From: Streptomyces ficellus
Lineage (GTDB): Bacteria > Actinomycetota > Actinomycetes > Streptomycetales > Streptomycetaceae
NCBI RefSeq assembly: GCF_030406405.1
Contig: NZ_JAUEPL010000003.1
Location: forward strand, 186,001 to 250,000
Length of the DNA stretch: 64,000 nt
Direction: 5' to 3'
The notes under the pieces are model-generated. The model ran no database searches. It worked only from the letters and a program-made list of their open reading frames with translations, and had not been told where the DNA came from. A program made the position numbers and the translations under genes. This document shows, one piece after another, positions 54,117 to 62,694 of this stretch; within the stretch, counting starts at the first letter, position 1, and every line of letters begins with the position of its first letter.

Positions 54117-57100
54117 ATGTCCGCCACCACAGCCGCGTTCCCGACCGCCTCGACCGCCTCGTCCGCACAGCAGCCCGAGTTCCCGAGGCACGTCGTCACC
54201 GCCGTGCTCGTCTCCCACGACGGCGCCCGGTGGCTGCCGGACGTCCTCGCCGGACTGCTCGGACAGGAACGCCCCGTACAGAACGTCATCGCCGCCGACA
54301 CCGGCAGCGCCGACGACTCCGCGCGGCTGGTCGGCGAGGCGATCGGCGACGAACGCGTGCTGCACCTCGCGCGCCGTACGGGCTTCGGCGCCGCCGTCGA
54401 GGAGGCCGCCCGCACGGCGCCCGTGCTCGGCCCCGAAGAGCTGCCCTACCTGAAGCGGCCCAGCGGCTGGGACCCGGTCAGCAGGACCTGGCGCGACGAC
54501 ACGTACGACATGCCCGAGCTGCCGCACGGCGAACCCGTGCAGTGGCTGTGGCTGCTCCACGACGACGCCGCCCCCGAGCCCGGCGCCCTCGCCGAACTGC
54601 TGCGCGTGGCGGACGGCGACGAGTACGCCGCGATCGTCGGACCCAAGCTGCGCGGCTGGTACGACCGCAAGCAGCTGCTCGAAGTGGGCGTCTCCATCGC
54701 CAATAGCGGTCGCCGCTGGACCGGCCTGGACCGGCGCGAACAGGACCAGGGCCAGCACGACCAGGTCCGCTCCGTGCTCTCCGTCTCCAGCGCCGGCATG
54801 CTCATCCGCCGGGACGTGTTCGAGCAGCTCGGCGGCTTCGACCGGCGCCTGCCCCTGATGCGCGACGACGTCGACCTGTGCTGGCGCGCCCACTCCGCCG
54901 GACACCGCGTCCTCGTCGCCCCCGACGCCGTCCTCCGGCACGCCGAGGCCTCCGCCCGCGAGCGCCGCACCGTCGACTGCGCGGGCCGCTCGGTCGCCAG
55001 CCCCCACCGCGTCGACAAGGCGGGCGCCGTCTACACCCTGCTCGCCAACGCGCGCGGCGTCGCCCTGCCGTTCGTCCTGCTCCGCCTCGTCGTCGGCACC
55101 CTGCTGCGTACCCTCGCCTACCTCGTCGGCAAGGTGCCCGGCCAGGCGGTCGATGAAGTCATGGGCCTGTTCGGGACGTTGCTGCGGCCCGAGCGGATCA
55201 TCGCGGCCCGCCGCCGGCGCTCCCAGCGGTCCGTGGACGCGGCCGAACTGCGCCCGCTGTTCCCGCCGCCCGGCGCGACCGTCCGCGCCACCGTCGAACA
55301 GGTCATGTCCAACTTCGGCGGCACGGACGCCGATTCGGGCGGCTCGCGGCACGGCGTCGTCGAGTCCGGCCCGGGCGGGGACGACGCCGACTACCTGGAG
55401 GTCGAGCAGTTCGCCCGGCTGAAGAAGATCGCCCGCAAACCTGGGCCGGTCCTCTTCGCACTGCTGCTGCTCGTGTCGGTGGTCGCCTGCCGCGGGCTGT
55501 ACGGCGGCGGCTCGCTCGCCGGCGGCGCCCTGCTGCCCGTCCCCGACGGAGTCGGCGACCTGTGGGCCCGGTACGCGGACGCGTGGCACCCGCTCGGCAC
55601 CGGCGGCACCCAGAGCGCCCCGCCCTACCTCGCGGTCCTCGCCGCCCTCTCCGCCATGTTCCTCGGCTCCACCGGCCTCGCCCTCACCGTGCTGCTCGTC
55701 TGCTCGGTGCCGCTGGCCGGCGTCACCGCCTACTTCACCTCCCGCTCCCTGGTCCAGTCCCGGCTGCTGCGCGCCTGGGGCGCCATCGCGTACGCCTTCC
55801 TGCCCGCCGCGACCGGGGCCCTGGCGACCGGACGGCTCGGCACGGCCGTCCTCGCCGTCCTGCTGCCCCTGATCGCCCGGGCCGCCGTCGCGGCGCACGG
55901 GCTGCGCGGCGGCGGCAGTGGCGCGCCCCGCGGCAGTTGGCGCGCCACCTGGGCGTACGCCTTCCTGCTCACCATCACCATGGCCTTCACGCCCGTCGTC
56001 TGGCCGCTCGCGGTCGCCCTCGGGCTTGCGGTCCTGGTACTGCGGCGCGACGACATCGCCGCGTACGGGCTGCGCTTCCTCGCCGCCACCGGCACACCGC
56101 TGCTGCTGCTCGCCCCCTGGTCGCTGTCGCTGCTGACCGACCCGTCCGGCTTCTTCAAGGAAGCCGGGGTGGAGTTCGGTACGGGCTCGGCGACCCCCCT
56201 CGACCTGCTGGGCGTCAGCCCCGGCGGGCCGAAGGCGGTCGGCGGGCTCGTGCTGATCGGTCTGGTCCTGGCGGCGCTGGCGGCCCTGTTGCGCGGCGAA
56301 CGGCGCTTCGCGATCCGTACGGCCTGGGTCGTGGCCGTCGTCGCCCTCGTCTTCGCGGTGCTCACCAACAACTCCGGCTGGGCCGGCCCCGCCACCCTCG
56401 TCTACGGCATCGCCCTGCTCGCCGCCGGCATGCTCGGCGCGGAGGGCGGGCGCACCCGCGTCGCCGCCCAGAGCTTCGGCTGGCGCCAGCCCGTCGCCGT
56501 ACTGATCGCGCTGGCCGCCGCCGCCGGCCCGGTGATCTCCGCGGCCGGCTGGATGATCGGCGGCGCGGCCGGACCGCTGGAGCGGCGCGACCCCGTCCAG
56601 GTGCCCGCGTTCGTCGCCGAGGAGAGCGGCACCCGCGACCAGCCGCGCACCCTGGTGCTCGGCGGCACGTCGGCCGCCGAGGTCCCGTACACCCTGGTCC
56701 GGGGCTCCGGCGCCCGCCTCGGCGACGCCGAGCTGACCGCGTCCGGCGGCGGCGACGCCCGCCTCGACAAGGTGGTCGCCCACCTGGTCGCCGGCTCCGG
56801 CGCGGACCAGAGCGACCAGCTGAGCGGCTTCGCGATCCGGTACGTCCTGGTACGGGACGGGGCGCCGCGCCAGACCAGCCGTGTCCTGGACGCCACCCCC
56901 GGGCTCAGCCGGCTCAGCCAGCTGGACGGCAGCGCCCTGTGGCGGGTGGACCGCCAGGTCGCGCGGGCCACCATCGTGCCGGGCGGGGACGGCAAGGGCG
57001 AGCGGCTGCCGGTCGCCTCCGGGCCCGTCGAGGCGCACACCGAGATCCCCGCGGGCGGTCCCGGACGCGTCCTGCGGATCGCGGACCGGGCGGACGACGG

Positions 57101-57812
57101 CTGGCAGGCCACTATCGACGGGCGCCCGCTGGAGAAGACGGTCGTCGACGACTGGGCCCAGGGCTTCGAGCTGCCCGCCGAGGGCGGGCGCCTGGACCTG
57201 ACGTACGAGAACTCCCTCGGCCACACGGTCTGGATCTGGGCGCAGTGCTTCCTGGCCGTCGTGCTCCTGGTGCTCGCCCTGCCGGGCCGGCGCCGGGACG
57301 TCGACGACGACCTGCCGGAGGAGGAGCCCGCCGTGACCGCCGAGGACCTCGCGGGCGACGGACGACGCGCGCGCCGGCTGCGGGCGGCGGCGGCCGCCGA
57401 GGCGGAGGCCGAGCCCGGGACCGCCCCCGACGCCGAGCCCGCCCCCGTACCCGTACCGGACGCCGATCCGTACGCGCACGGGGTGCCGCAGCAGCAGTCC
57501 TACGCCGAGTGGGACGGCCAGTCGTATGCGCCGTACCCGCCGGCCGAGCAGTACCCGCAGCAGCAGTACCAGGCGGACGGGTACCAGCAGTATCCGCAGG
57601 AGTACCAGCAGTACCCGCAGCAGCAGTACCAGCAGCCGTACGACCAGCAGCAGTCCTACGAGCGGCAGTCCTACGAGCAGCAGCCCCATGAGCAGCAGCC
57701 CTACGAGCAGGGGCAGTACGAGCAGTACCAGCAGGGGCAGTACGACCAGCGGTACGGCTACGGCTACGAGTACGACGACGAGCAGCGTCCCGACGGGAGC
57801 AGCAACCAGTGA
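54117..57812 (+). CDS. Giant membrane family 2 glycosyltransferase with Gln/Tyr-rich tail
   Basis: A 1231-residue polytopic GT2 protein. The cytoplasmic GT-A domain (~20-300) has VTAVLVSHDGARWLPDVLAG, WLWLLHDDAAPEPGAL and FDRRLPLMRDDVDLCWRAH. About ten or more hydrophobic helices follow between ~435 and ~830. A presumably external domain (~840-1040) precedes a final helix at ~1045-1065 (TVWIWAQCFLAVVLLVLALP). The cytoplasmic tail (from ~1120) is made of Gln/Tyr/Pro repeats. Such proteins occur in actinobacteria next to DUF5719 proteins, as here (4-bp overlap), and are thought to build or export an envelope glycan; the product is unknown. Placement between whiB and the man genes suggests mannose-containing polymers. 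Confidence 0.88.
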   Translation: MSATTAAFPTASTASSAQQPEFPRHVVTAVLVSHDGARWLPDVLAGLLGQERPVQNVIAADTGSADDSARLVGEAIGDERVLHLARRTGFGAAVEEAARTAPVLGPEELPYLKRPSGWDPVSRTWRDDTYDMPELPHGEPVQWLWLLHDDAAPEPGALAELLRVADGDEYAAIVGPKLRGWYDRKQLLEVGVSIANSGRRWTGLDRREQDQGQHDQVRSVLSVSSAGMLIRRDVFEQLGGFDRRLPLMRDDVDLCWRAHSAGHRVLVAPDAVLRHAEASARERRTVDCAGRSVASPHRVDKAGAVYTLLANARGVALPFVLLRLVVGTLLRTLAYLVGKVPGQAVDEVMGLFGTLLRPERIIAARRRRSQRSVDAAELRPLFPPPGATVRATVEQVMSNFGGTDADSGGSRHGVVESGPGGDDADYLEVEQFARLKKIARKPGPVLFALLLLVSVVACRGLYGGGSLAGGALLPVPDGVGDLWARYADAWHPLGTGGTQSAPPYLAVLAALSAMFLGSTGLALTVLLVCSVPLAGVTAYFTSRSLVQSRLLRAWGAIAYAFLPAATGALATGRLGTAVLAVLLPLIARAAVAAHGLRGGGSGAPRGSWRATWAYAFLLTITMAFTPVVWPLAVALGLAVLVLRRDDIAAYGLRFLAATGTPLLLLAPWSLSLLTDPSGFFKEAGVEFGTGSATPLDLLGVSPGGPKAVGGLVLIGLVLAALAALLRGERRFAIRTAWVVAVVALVFAVLTNNSGWAGPATLVYGIALLAAGMLGAEGGRTRVAAQSFGWRQPVAVLIALAAAAGPVISAAGWMIGGAAGPLERRDPVQVPAFVAEESGTRDQPRTLVLGGTSAAEVPYTLVRGSGARLGDAELTASGGGDARLDKVVAHLVAGSGADQSDQLSGFAIRYVLVRDGAPRQTSRVLDATPGLSRLSQLDGSALWRVDRQVARATIVPGGDGKGERLPVASGPVEAHTEIPAGGPGRVLRIADRADDGWQATIDGRPLEKTVVDDWAQGFELPAEGGRLDLTYENSLGHTVWIWAQCFLAVVLLVLALPGRRRDVDDDLPEEEPAVTAEDLAGDGRRARRLRAAAAAEAEAEPGTAPDAEPAPVPVPDADPYAHGVPQQQSYAEWDGQSYAPYPPAEQYPQQQYQADGYQQYPQEYQQYPQQQYQQPYDQQQSYERQSYEQQPHEQQPYEQGQYEQYQQGQYDQRYGYGYEYDDEQRPDGSSNQ
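57490..57790 (+). repeat. Gln/Tyr codon repeats in GT2 tail
   Basis: Imperfect CAGCAGTAC/CAGTACCAG units encode stretches such as QQYPQEYQQYPQQQYQQPY. They are in frame and probably disordered; they resemble prion-like tails. Confidence 0.8.
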
Positions 57813-59401
57813 ACCGGACGACCCTCTCCCTCCTCGCGGCCGTCACCGCTCTCGCCGCGGTCACCGGTTTCGCCGTGCTGAGCGCCCCGGAGGGCGACGG
57901 CGGGACGGCGACGGCCGCCACGGCCCCGGCGCGCCTCCCCGTCGAGCGCTCCAGCCTGCTGTGCCCCGCGCCGAGCAACTCCGAGGTCGCCGAGACCGTG
58001 TACACGTCCTTCACCCCGGCCGGCGAGTCCGGGTCCGGTAGCGGTACTGGTAGCGGTAGCGGTAGCGCTAGCGGCGAGGCGGGTCGGGCGGAGCTCAAGC
58101 CGTCCGCCGCCACGGTCGACGCGACGACGGCCGACCCCAAGAAGGCTGACGACAAGGCCGCCGACAAGGCCGACACGGTGAAGAAGGCCCCGGCCGCCGA
58201 CAAGGCCGTCGTCACCCTCACCCAGCCCGGCAGGCCCGTCTCCGCCGAGGCCGACGGCGGCGACGCCCCCGCCCTGGTCGGCACCGCCTCCGGGCGGCTC
58301 GCCCCCGGCTGGACGACCCAGCAGACGACGCTGGTCCCGGCGGGCGGCGCGCGCGGGCTGCTCGGCGTCGGCTGCACCGCGCCCGACACGGACTTCTGGT
58401 TCCCCGGAGCCTCGACCACCAAGCAGCGCCAGGACTACGTCCACCTGACCAACCCCGACGACACCGCCACGGTCGTGGACATCGAGCTGTACGGGCCCAA
58501 CGGCGTTCTGAAGTCGCAGCTCAACGAGGGCATCACGGTCCCGGCCCGGTCCAGCGTCCCCGTCCTGCTGTCCACCCTGACGTCCGACCCGGCCGCCGAG
58601 GACGTCACGGTCCACGTCACCACCCGCAGCGGCCGGGTGGGCGCGGTGGTGCGCTCCGCGGACGACAAGCTCGGCAGCGACTGGCTGCCCGCCTCCACCG
58701 ACCCCGCCGGGACGCTGGTGCTGCCGGGCATCCCGGCGGACGCCACGTCCGTACGGCTGGTGGCGTACGCGCCCGGCGAGGACGACGCCGACCTGAAGAT
58801 CCAGCTGGCGAGCCCCACCGGCACGATCACCCCGGCCGCGGCCGAGACCTTGCACGTCAAGTCGGGGATGACCGCGTCGGCCGACCTGGAGGACGTCACG
58901 CGTGGCGAGGCGGGGTCCCTGGTCCTGTCGCCCGCGAAGGGCGGAGGCGGGACACCGGTGGTCGCCGCGCTGCGCGTCGTACGCGGCAAGGGCGACAAGC
59001 AGGAGGTGGCGTTCATCCCGGCGACCGGTCCGGTGGGGGAGCGGGCGACCGTCGCCGACAACCGCGCCGAGGGCACCACGCTGTCGCTGACCGCGCCGGG
59101 CGAGACGGCCCAGGTGAAGGTCACCGCGTCGGCCGGTACCGAGGGCGGAACGCCGGCCGGCAAGACGTACACCGTCAAGGGCGGTACGACACTGGCGGTC
59201 ACCCCGCCCGTACCGGCCGGGCTGAAGGGCTCGTACGCGCTGACCGTCGAGACCGTCTCGGGCGGCCCGGTGCACGCGGCACGCACGCTCGCCGCGCCGG
59301 AGGACGGCATCCCGATGTTCACGGTGCAGACGCTCACCGACGACCGCGGCACGGTCGAGGTCCCGGCGGCGAGGCAGGACCTGTCCGTACTGGACCAGTG
59401 A
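57809..59401 (+). CDS. DUF5719-family secreted protein
   Basis: A 530-residue exported protein. The signal peptide at 1-~25 is TTLSLLAAVTALAAVTGFAV. A Gly-Ser dipeptide repeat (GSGSGTGSGSGSASG at ~73-87, encoded by GGTAGC-like hexamers) and an Asp/Lys-rich linker (KKADDKAADKADTVKKA) lead to beta-sandwich-like domains: DYVHLTNPDDTATVVDIELY, VPARSSVPVLLSTLTSDPA and a second similar region near LRVVRGKGDKQEVAFIPATG. The GTG start overlaps the GT2 stop by 4 bases, so the two are translated together and probably act together in or on the membrane. The molecular role is unknown. Confidence 0.85.
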   Translation: MNRTTLSLLAAVTALAAVTGFAVLSAPEGDGGTATAATAPARLPVERSSLLCPAPSNSEVAETVYTSFTPAGESGSGSGTGSGSGSASGEAGRAELKPSAATVDATTADPKKADDKAADKADTVKKAPAADKAVVTLTQPGRPVSAEADGGDAPALVGTASGRLAPGWTTQQTTLVPAGGARGLLGVGCTAPDTDFWFPGASTTKQRQDYVHLTNPDDTATVVDIELYGPNGVLKSQLNEGITVPARSSVPVLLSTLTSDPAAEDVTVHVTTRSGRVGAVVRSADDKLGSDWLPASTDPAGTLVLPGIPADATSVRLVAYAPGEDDADLKIQLASPTGTITPAAAETLHVKSGMTASADLEDVTRGEAGSLVLSPAKGGGGTPVVAALRVVRGKGDKQEVAFIPATGPVGERATVADNRAEGTTLSLTAPGETAQVKVTASAGTEGGTPAGKTYTVKGGTTLAVTPPVPAGLKGSYALTVETVSGGPVHAARTLAAPEDGIPMFTVQTLTDDRGTVEVPAARQDLSVLDQ

Positions 59402-59420
59402 CAACTGGCCCCGCGGTCGC

Positions 59421-59458
59421 GGCCGTAGCGGGGATCAGTCCTGGCCGTACCGGGGATC
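59421..59458. repeat. Duplicated 3' end of metallopeptidase-like gene
   Basis: GGCCGTAGCGGGGATC (59421-59436) and GGCCGTACCGGGGATC (59443-59458) differ at one base and sit 22 bp apart. The leftward stop (59435-59437) falls at the junction. Confidence 0.75.
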
Positions 59459-59863
59459 GACGGACTCGGGGGCCAGGCCCAGCAATTCGGCGACCTGCTC
59501 GACCACGACCTCATGGACCAGCAGGGCACGTTCGTCGCGGTTCTTGGCGCGCAACTCGACCGGCCGCCGGTAGACGATGATCCGCGCGGGCCGGTCGCGG
59601 CCGGCCGGGACCGAGGCGCCGAGCGGCACGGATTCGTCCGGCGAGGCGGGCACCTCCAGGACGTGGAAGTCGACGTCGGCGAGCTGTGGCCAGCGCCGCT
59701 CAAGCCGCTCCACCGAGTCCTGCACCAGATCGCGGAAGGTGTCCGCGCGGGTGGCGGAGAGCGGTACCTGGGGCGGGGCGACGGGCCCGCGCATGCCGCG
59801 GCCGTGGCGGTCTCGGCGGCGCGGGCGCGGCTCGGCCGGGAGGGGCGGTACGGGACTGTCCAT
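59435..59863 (-). CDS. Zincin-like metallopeptidase family (DUF1025 type), altered motif
   Basis: A 142-residue protein of the small actinobacterial metallopeptidase family. The conserved region is FRDLVQDSVERLERRWPQLA, DVDFHVLEVPASPDE, ARIIVYRRPVELRAKNRDER, and ALLVHEVVVEQVAELLGL. The last carries HExxxE rather than the zincin HExxH, because the second zinc-binding His is missing, so peptidase activity is doubtful. ATG at 59863 begins the conserved protein; the frame runs on to 59971 without a ribosome site. It converges with the DUF5719 gene. Confidence 0.82.
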   Translation of the reverse strand: MDSPVPPLPAEPRPRRRDRHGRGMRGPVAPPQVPLSATRADTFRDLVQDSVERLERRWPQLADVDFHVLEVPASPDESVPLGASVPAGRDRPARIIVYRRPVELRAKNRDERALLVHEVVVEQVAELLGLAPESVDPRYGQD

Positions 59864-60183
59864 CACTGAGGCAGGGTAGCTCTCCCCGGCGTACGGCGAT
59901 CCTGCCGCGCGCCGGCTCGACGGCATGTCATCAAGTGAACGTTTCGGCCATGCTTCGGCGCGATTCGGCATGACGGCCTGATCGGTTCGCTCGTCGGGAT
60001 TGACCGGATTCGTTCGAGGTCATGCCGGTACCCCGGACACCGCCATCCACGCCTCGGCTCTTCCCAGCAGGTCAAAGGAGCGGGCGCGGGGCCCGCTGTG
60101 CGGGACGTCACACCGCGACACGGGCGAGTGACCTGGTGGAGAGTCGTCGCGGCCCGCTCAAGAGTGCGGTACCGTCCAACGTC

Positions 60184-60564
60184 GTGAGCCCTGTACGTCG
60201 CTGTTCGCGCACCGCGTGCGGCCGCCCTGCCGTCGCGACACTGACGTACGTCTATGCCGACTCGACTGCGGTCCTCGGCCCGCTCGCCACCTACGCCGAG
60301 CCCCACTGCTACGACCTGTGCGCCGAGCACAGCGAGCGCCTGACCGCGCCGCGCGGCTGGGAGGTCGTCCGCCTCTCGGACGGCTCCGGCCCGGCCCGCC
60401 CCAGCGGCGACGACCTCGAAGCGCTCGCCAATGCCGTACGGGAGGCCGCCCGCCCCCAGGAGCGCGCCGCGCAGGCCGGCGGCAAGACCGGCGGCCGTGG
60501 CGGCGACCCGGTGGAGGTCGGACGCCGCGGGCACCTGCGGGTGTTGCGCTCCCCGGACTCCTGA
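60184..60564 (+). CDS. DUF3499-family zinc-ribbon-like protein
   Basis: A 126-residue actinobacterial protein of unknown function. Paired cysteines CSRTACGRPA near the N-terminus and HCYDLCAEHSERL further on look like a metal-binding ribbon. LTYVYADSTAVLGPL is the conserved middle. The C-terminal ~40 residues are low-complexity. GTG at 60184 gives the expected MSPVRRCSRTAC start with no clear ribosome site, so the mRNA may be leaderless. The family is regularly found just upstream of manB in actinobacteria, as here. Its final codons and stop are repeated twice downstream. Confidence 0.88.
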   Translation: MSPVRRCSRTACGRPAVATLTYVYADSTAVLGPLATYAEPHCYDLCAEHSERLTAPRGWEVVRLSDGSGPARPSGDDLEALANAVREAARPQERAAQAGGKTGGRGGDPVEVGRRGHLRVLRSPDS

Positions 60565-60618
60565 TCCCGGACTCCTGTTCCCGCACCCCTGGTCCGCACC
60601 CTGATCCGGACTCCTGAC
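60552..60618 (+). repeat. 14-bp repeats copying the DUF3499 gene end
   Basis: CCCGGACTCCTGAT (60552-60565, containing the TGA stop), CCCGGACTCCTGTT (60566-60579) and, after a gap, TCCGGACTCCTGAC (60605-60618). More decayed CTCCTGATCC-like pieces run to ~60670. Confidence 0.75.
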
Positions 60619-60725
60619 CCCGCTCCCCTGACCGCGCAAGTCCTCGGTCCTGGGCTCCTGATCCTGGCCTCTGCCCCCTACGGGTAGTTTGTGTACTCCA
60701 CTTTGTGCAGGAGGGCCGGGGAAAA

Positions 60726-62102
60726 GTGACTGCTGATCTGTCTGATCTGTCGCGGATCGTGAAGGCGTACGACATCCGAGGGGTGGTGCCGGATCAGTGG
60801 GACGAGCCGCTGGCGGAACTCTTCGGTGCGGCGTTCGTCGAGGTGACCGGCGCCGACGCGATCGTGGTGGGCCATGACATGCGCCCCTCGTCGCCCGGGC
60901 TCTCCCACGCGTTCGCGCGGGGTGCCACCCGCCGGGGCGCGGACGTCACGCTGATCGGCCTGTGCTCCACGGACCAGCTGTACTTCGCGTCGGGGCACCT
61001 GGGGTTGCCGGGCGCGATGTTCACGGCGTCGCACAACCCGGCCCAGTACAACGGCATCAAGCTCTGCCGCGCGGGCGCGGCGCCGGTGGGCCAGGACACG
61101 GGCCTGGCCGAGATCCGCGCGCTCGTGGAGTCCTGGCGGGAGTCCGGCGCCCCGGCCCCGGCGGCGACTCCCGGCGCGGTGACGGAGCGCGACACGCTCA
61201 CCGACTACGCCGCCCACCTGAAGTCCCTCGTGGACCTCACCGCCATCCGCCCCCTGAAGGTCGTGGTGGACGCGGGCAACGGCATGGGCGGCCACACCGT
61301 GCCCACGGTGTTCGAGGGGCTGCCCCTCACCCTCGTACCGATGTACTTCGAGCTGGACGGTACGTTCCCCAACCACGAGGCCAACCCGCTGGATCCGGCC
61401 AACCTCGTGGACCTCCAGCAGCGGGTGCGCGACGAGGGCGCGGACCTGGGCCTGGCCTTCGACGGCGACGCCGACCGCTGCTTCGTGGTGGACGAGAAGG
61501 GCGAGCCGGTCTCCCCGTCCGCGATCACGGCGCTGGTCGCCGCGCGTGAGCTTGCCAGGAACGGCGGCACAGGGACGATCATCCACAACCTGATCACGTC
61601 CTGGTCCGTCCCCGAGGTCGTACGCGAGAACGGCGGCACGCCGGTGCGCACCCGGGTCGGCCACTCCTTCATCAAGGAGGAGATGGCCAGGACCGGCGCG
61701 ATCTTCGGCGGCGAGCACTCGGCGCACTACTACTTCCGGGACTTCTGGAACGCGGACACCGGCATGCTGGCCGCCCTCCACGTCCTGGCGGCCCTGGGCG
61801 GCCAGGACGGCCCGCTCTCCGCGCTCGTCGCCTCCTACGACCGTTACGCGGGCTCGGGCGAGATCAACTCCACGGTCGCCGACCAGTCGGCCCGCATGGC
61901 GGCGGTACGGGAAGCCTTCGGATCCCGCGACGGGGTGACCGTCGACGACCTGGACGGCCTCACGGTGACGGCGGAGGACTGGTGGTTCAACCTCCGCCCC
62001 TCCAACACGGAACCGCTGCTGCGCCTGAACGTCGAGGCCCGCGACGAACCGACGATGACCAAGCTCCGCGACGAAGTCCTCACCCTCGTCCGCACCCCCT
62101 GA
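60726..62102 (+). CDS. manB: Phosphomannomutase/phosphoglucomutase
   Basis: Alpha-D-phosphohexomutase, 458 residues, interconverting mannose-6-phosphate and mannose-1-phosphate (or glucose phosphates). The phosphoserine loop has S102 in MFTASHNPAQYNG, the metal loop is LAFDGDADRCFVVD, the sugar loop is FGGEHSAHYYF, and the phosphate-binding loop is RPSNTEPLLRLNVEARDEP. GTG at 60726 is chosen; GGAGG lies 11 bases upstream. It starts the conserved group manB, Trm112-like, SIS isomerase, manA, which supplies GDP-mannose for glycans and glycolipids. Confidence 0.95.
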   Translation: MTADLSDLSRIVKAYDIRGVVPDQWDEPLAELFGAAFVEVTGADAIVVGHDMRPSSPGLSHAFARGATRRGADVTLIGLCSTDQLYFASGHLGLPGAMFTASHNPAQYNGIKLCRAGAAPVGQDTGLAEIRALVESWRESGAPAPAATPGAVTERDTLTDYAAHLKSLVDLTAIRPLKVVVDAGNGMGGHTVPTVFEGLPLTLVPMYFELDGTFPNHEANPLDPANLVDLQQRVRDEGADLGLAFDGDADRCFVVDEKGEPVSPSAITALVAARELARNGGTGTIIHNLITSWSVPEVVRENGGTPVRTRVGHSFIKEEMARTGAIFGGEHSAHYYFRDFWNADTGMLAALHVLAALGGQDGPLSALVASYDRYAGSGEINSTVADQSARMAAVREAFGSRDGVTVDDLDGLTVTAEDWWFNLRPSNTEPLLRLNVEARDEPTMTKLRDEVLTLVRTP

Positions 62103-62140
62103 CCCCCTCCCCGGCCCCCCGGCCCTCACCAGCCGGGAGG

Positions 62141-62158
62141 CCGGGGGCTTGCCCCCGG
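62141..62158 (+). terminator. Terminator hairpin after manB
   Basis: CCGGGGGC (62141-62148) and GCCCCCGG (62151-62158) are complementary; with a 4-base loop the stem is 7 bp. It lies 38 bp past the manB stop. Confidence 0.55.
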
Positions 62159-62220
62159 TCTCGGAAGCGCCGGTGGCCCCCGGTTTCGGGAAGGGACGGG
62201 CTGGGGAGGCACCCCACCTC

Positions 62221-62340
62221 CGGACCCCGACCCCCGGGCCCAACCCCCGGACCCGGACCCCCGGACCGCGACCCCGGACTCGGACCCGGACCCCCCCAAC
62301 ACCCGACCCCCGACCCCCGGACCCGGACCCCACCCGCGCC
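62221..62340. repeat. C-rich GGACCC-type low-complexity tract
   Basis: A run of CCCCCGGACC/CGGACCCGGACC units makes up most of the gap between manB and the Trm112-like gene. It has strongly skewed strand composition (C on the + strand). No gene is present. Confidence 0.75.
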
Positions 62341-62427
62341 AACCCCGCACCCCCCGGCCGGCCAGCGGTAGGCTGACCAGGCCCCATGCACACCGCGACC
62401 GGAACCACGCCCGAAGGGACCCACCCC

Positions 62428-62610
62428 ATGCCGCTCGAAGCCGGCCTTCTGGAGATCCTCGCCTGCCCGGCCTGCCACGCGCCGCTCAGCGACCGCACGG
62501 CAGCCGAGACGCCCGAGCTGATCTGCACCGGCGAGGGCTGCGGCCTGGCGTACCCCGTACGGGACGGCATCCCGGTCCTCCTCGTGGACGAGGCCCGCCG
62601 CCCCGCCTGA
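62428..62610 (+). CDS. Trm112-family small zinc-binding protein
   Basis: A 60-residue Trm112/UPF0434 protein with four cysteines, C13 and C16 (ILACPACHAPL) and C33 and C38 (LICTGEGCGLAYP), plus YPVRDGIPVLLVDEA. Eukaryotic and archaeal Trm112 activates methyltransferases; the bacterial role is less clear. ATG at 62428 has GAAGGGA upstream; an ATG at 62386 would add a non-family leader. Its place between manB and the SIS isomerase gene is conserved in actinobacteria. Confidence 0.9.
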   Translation: MPLEAGLLEILACPACHAPLSDRTAAETPELICTGEGCGLAYPVRDGIPVLLVDEARRPA

Positions 62611-62694
62611 CGGCACCCGCGACGGGCGCCGCCGCTCACGGCCGGCACCGCGCGAACCGCACCCCACCCGCACGGCGATCGGAGGCCCCACCTC

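Noticed and set aside
53790..57689. 1299-codon open frame on the minus strand opposite the giant GT2 gene
   Set aside because: It mirrors the third-position GC bias of the GT2 gene, has no recognisable domain and consists of Arg/Gly/Glu-rich low complexity, typical of high-GC shadow frames.
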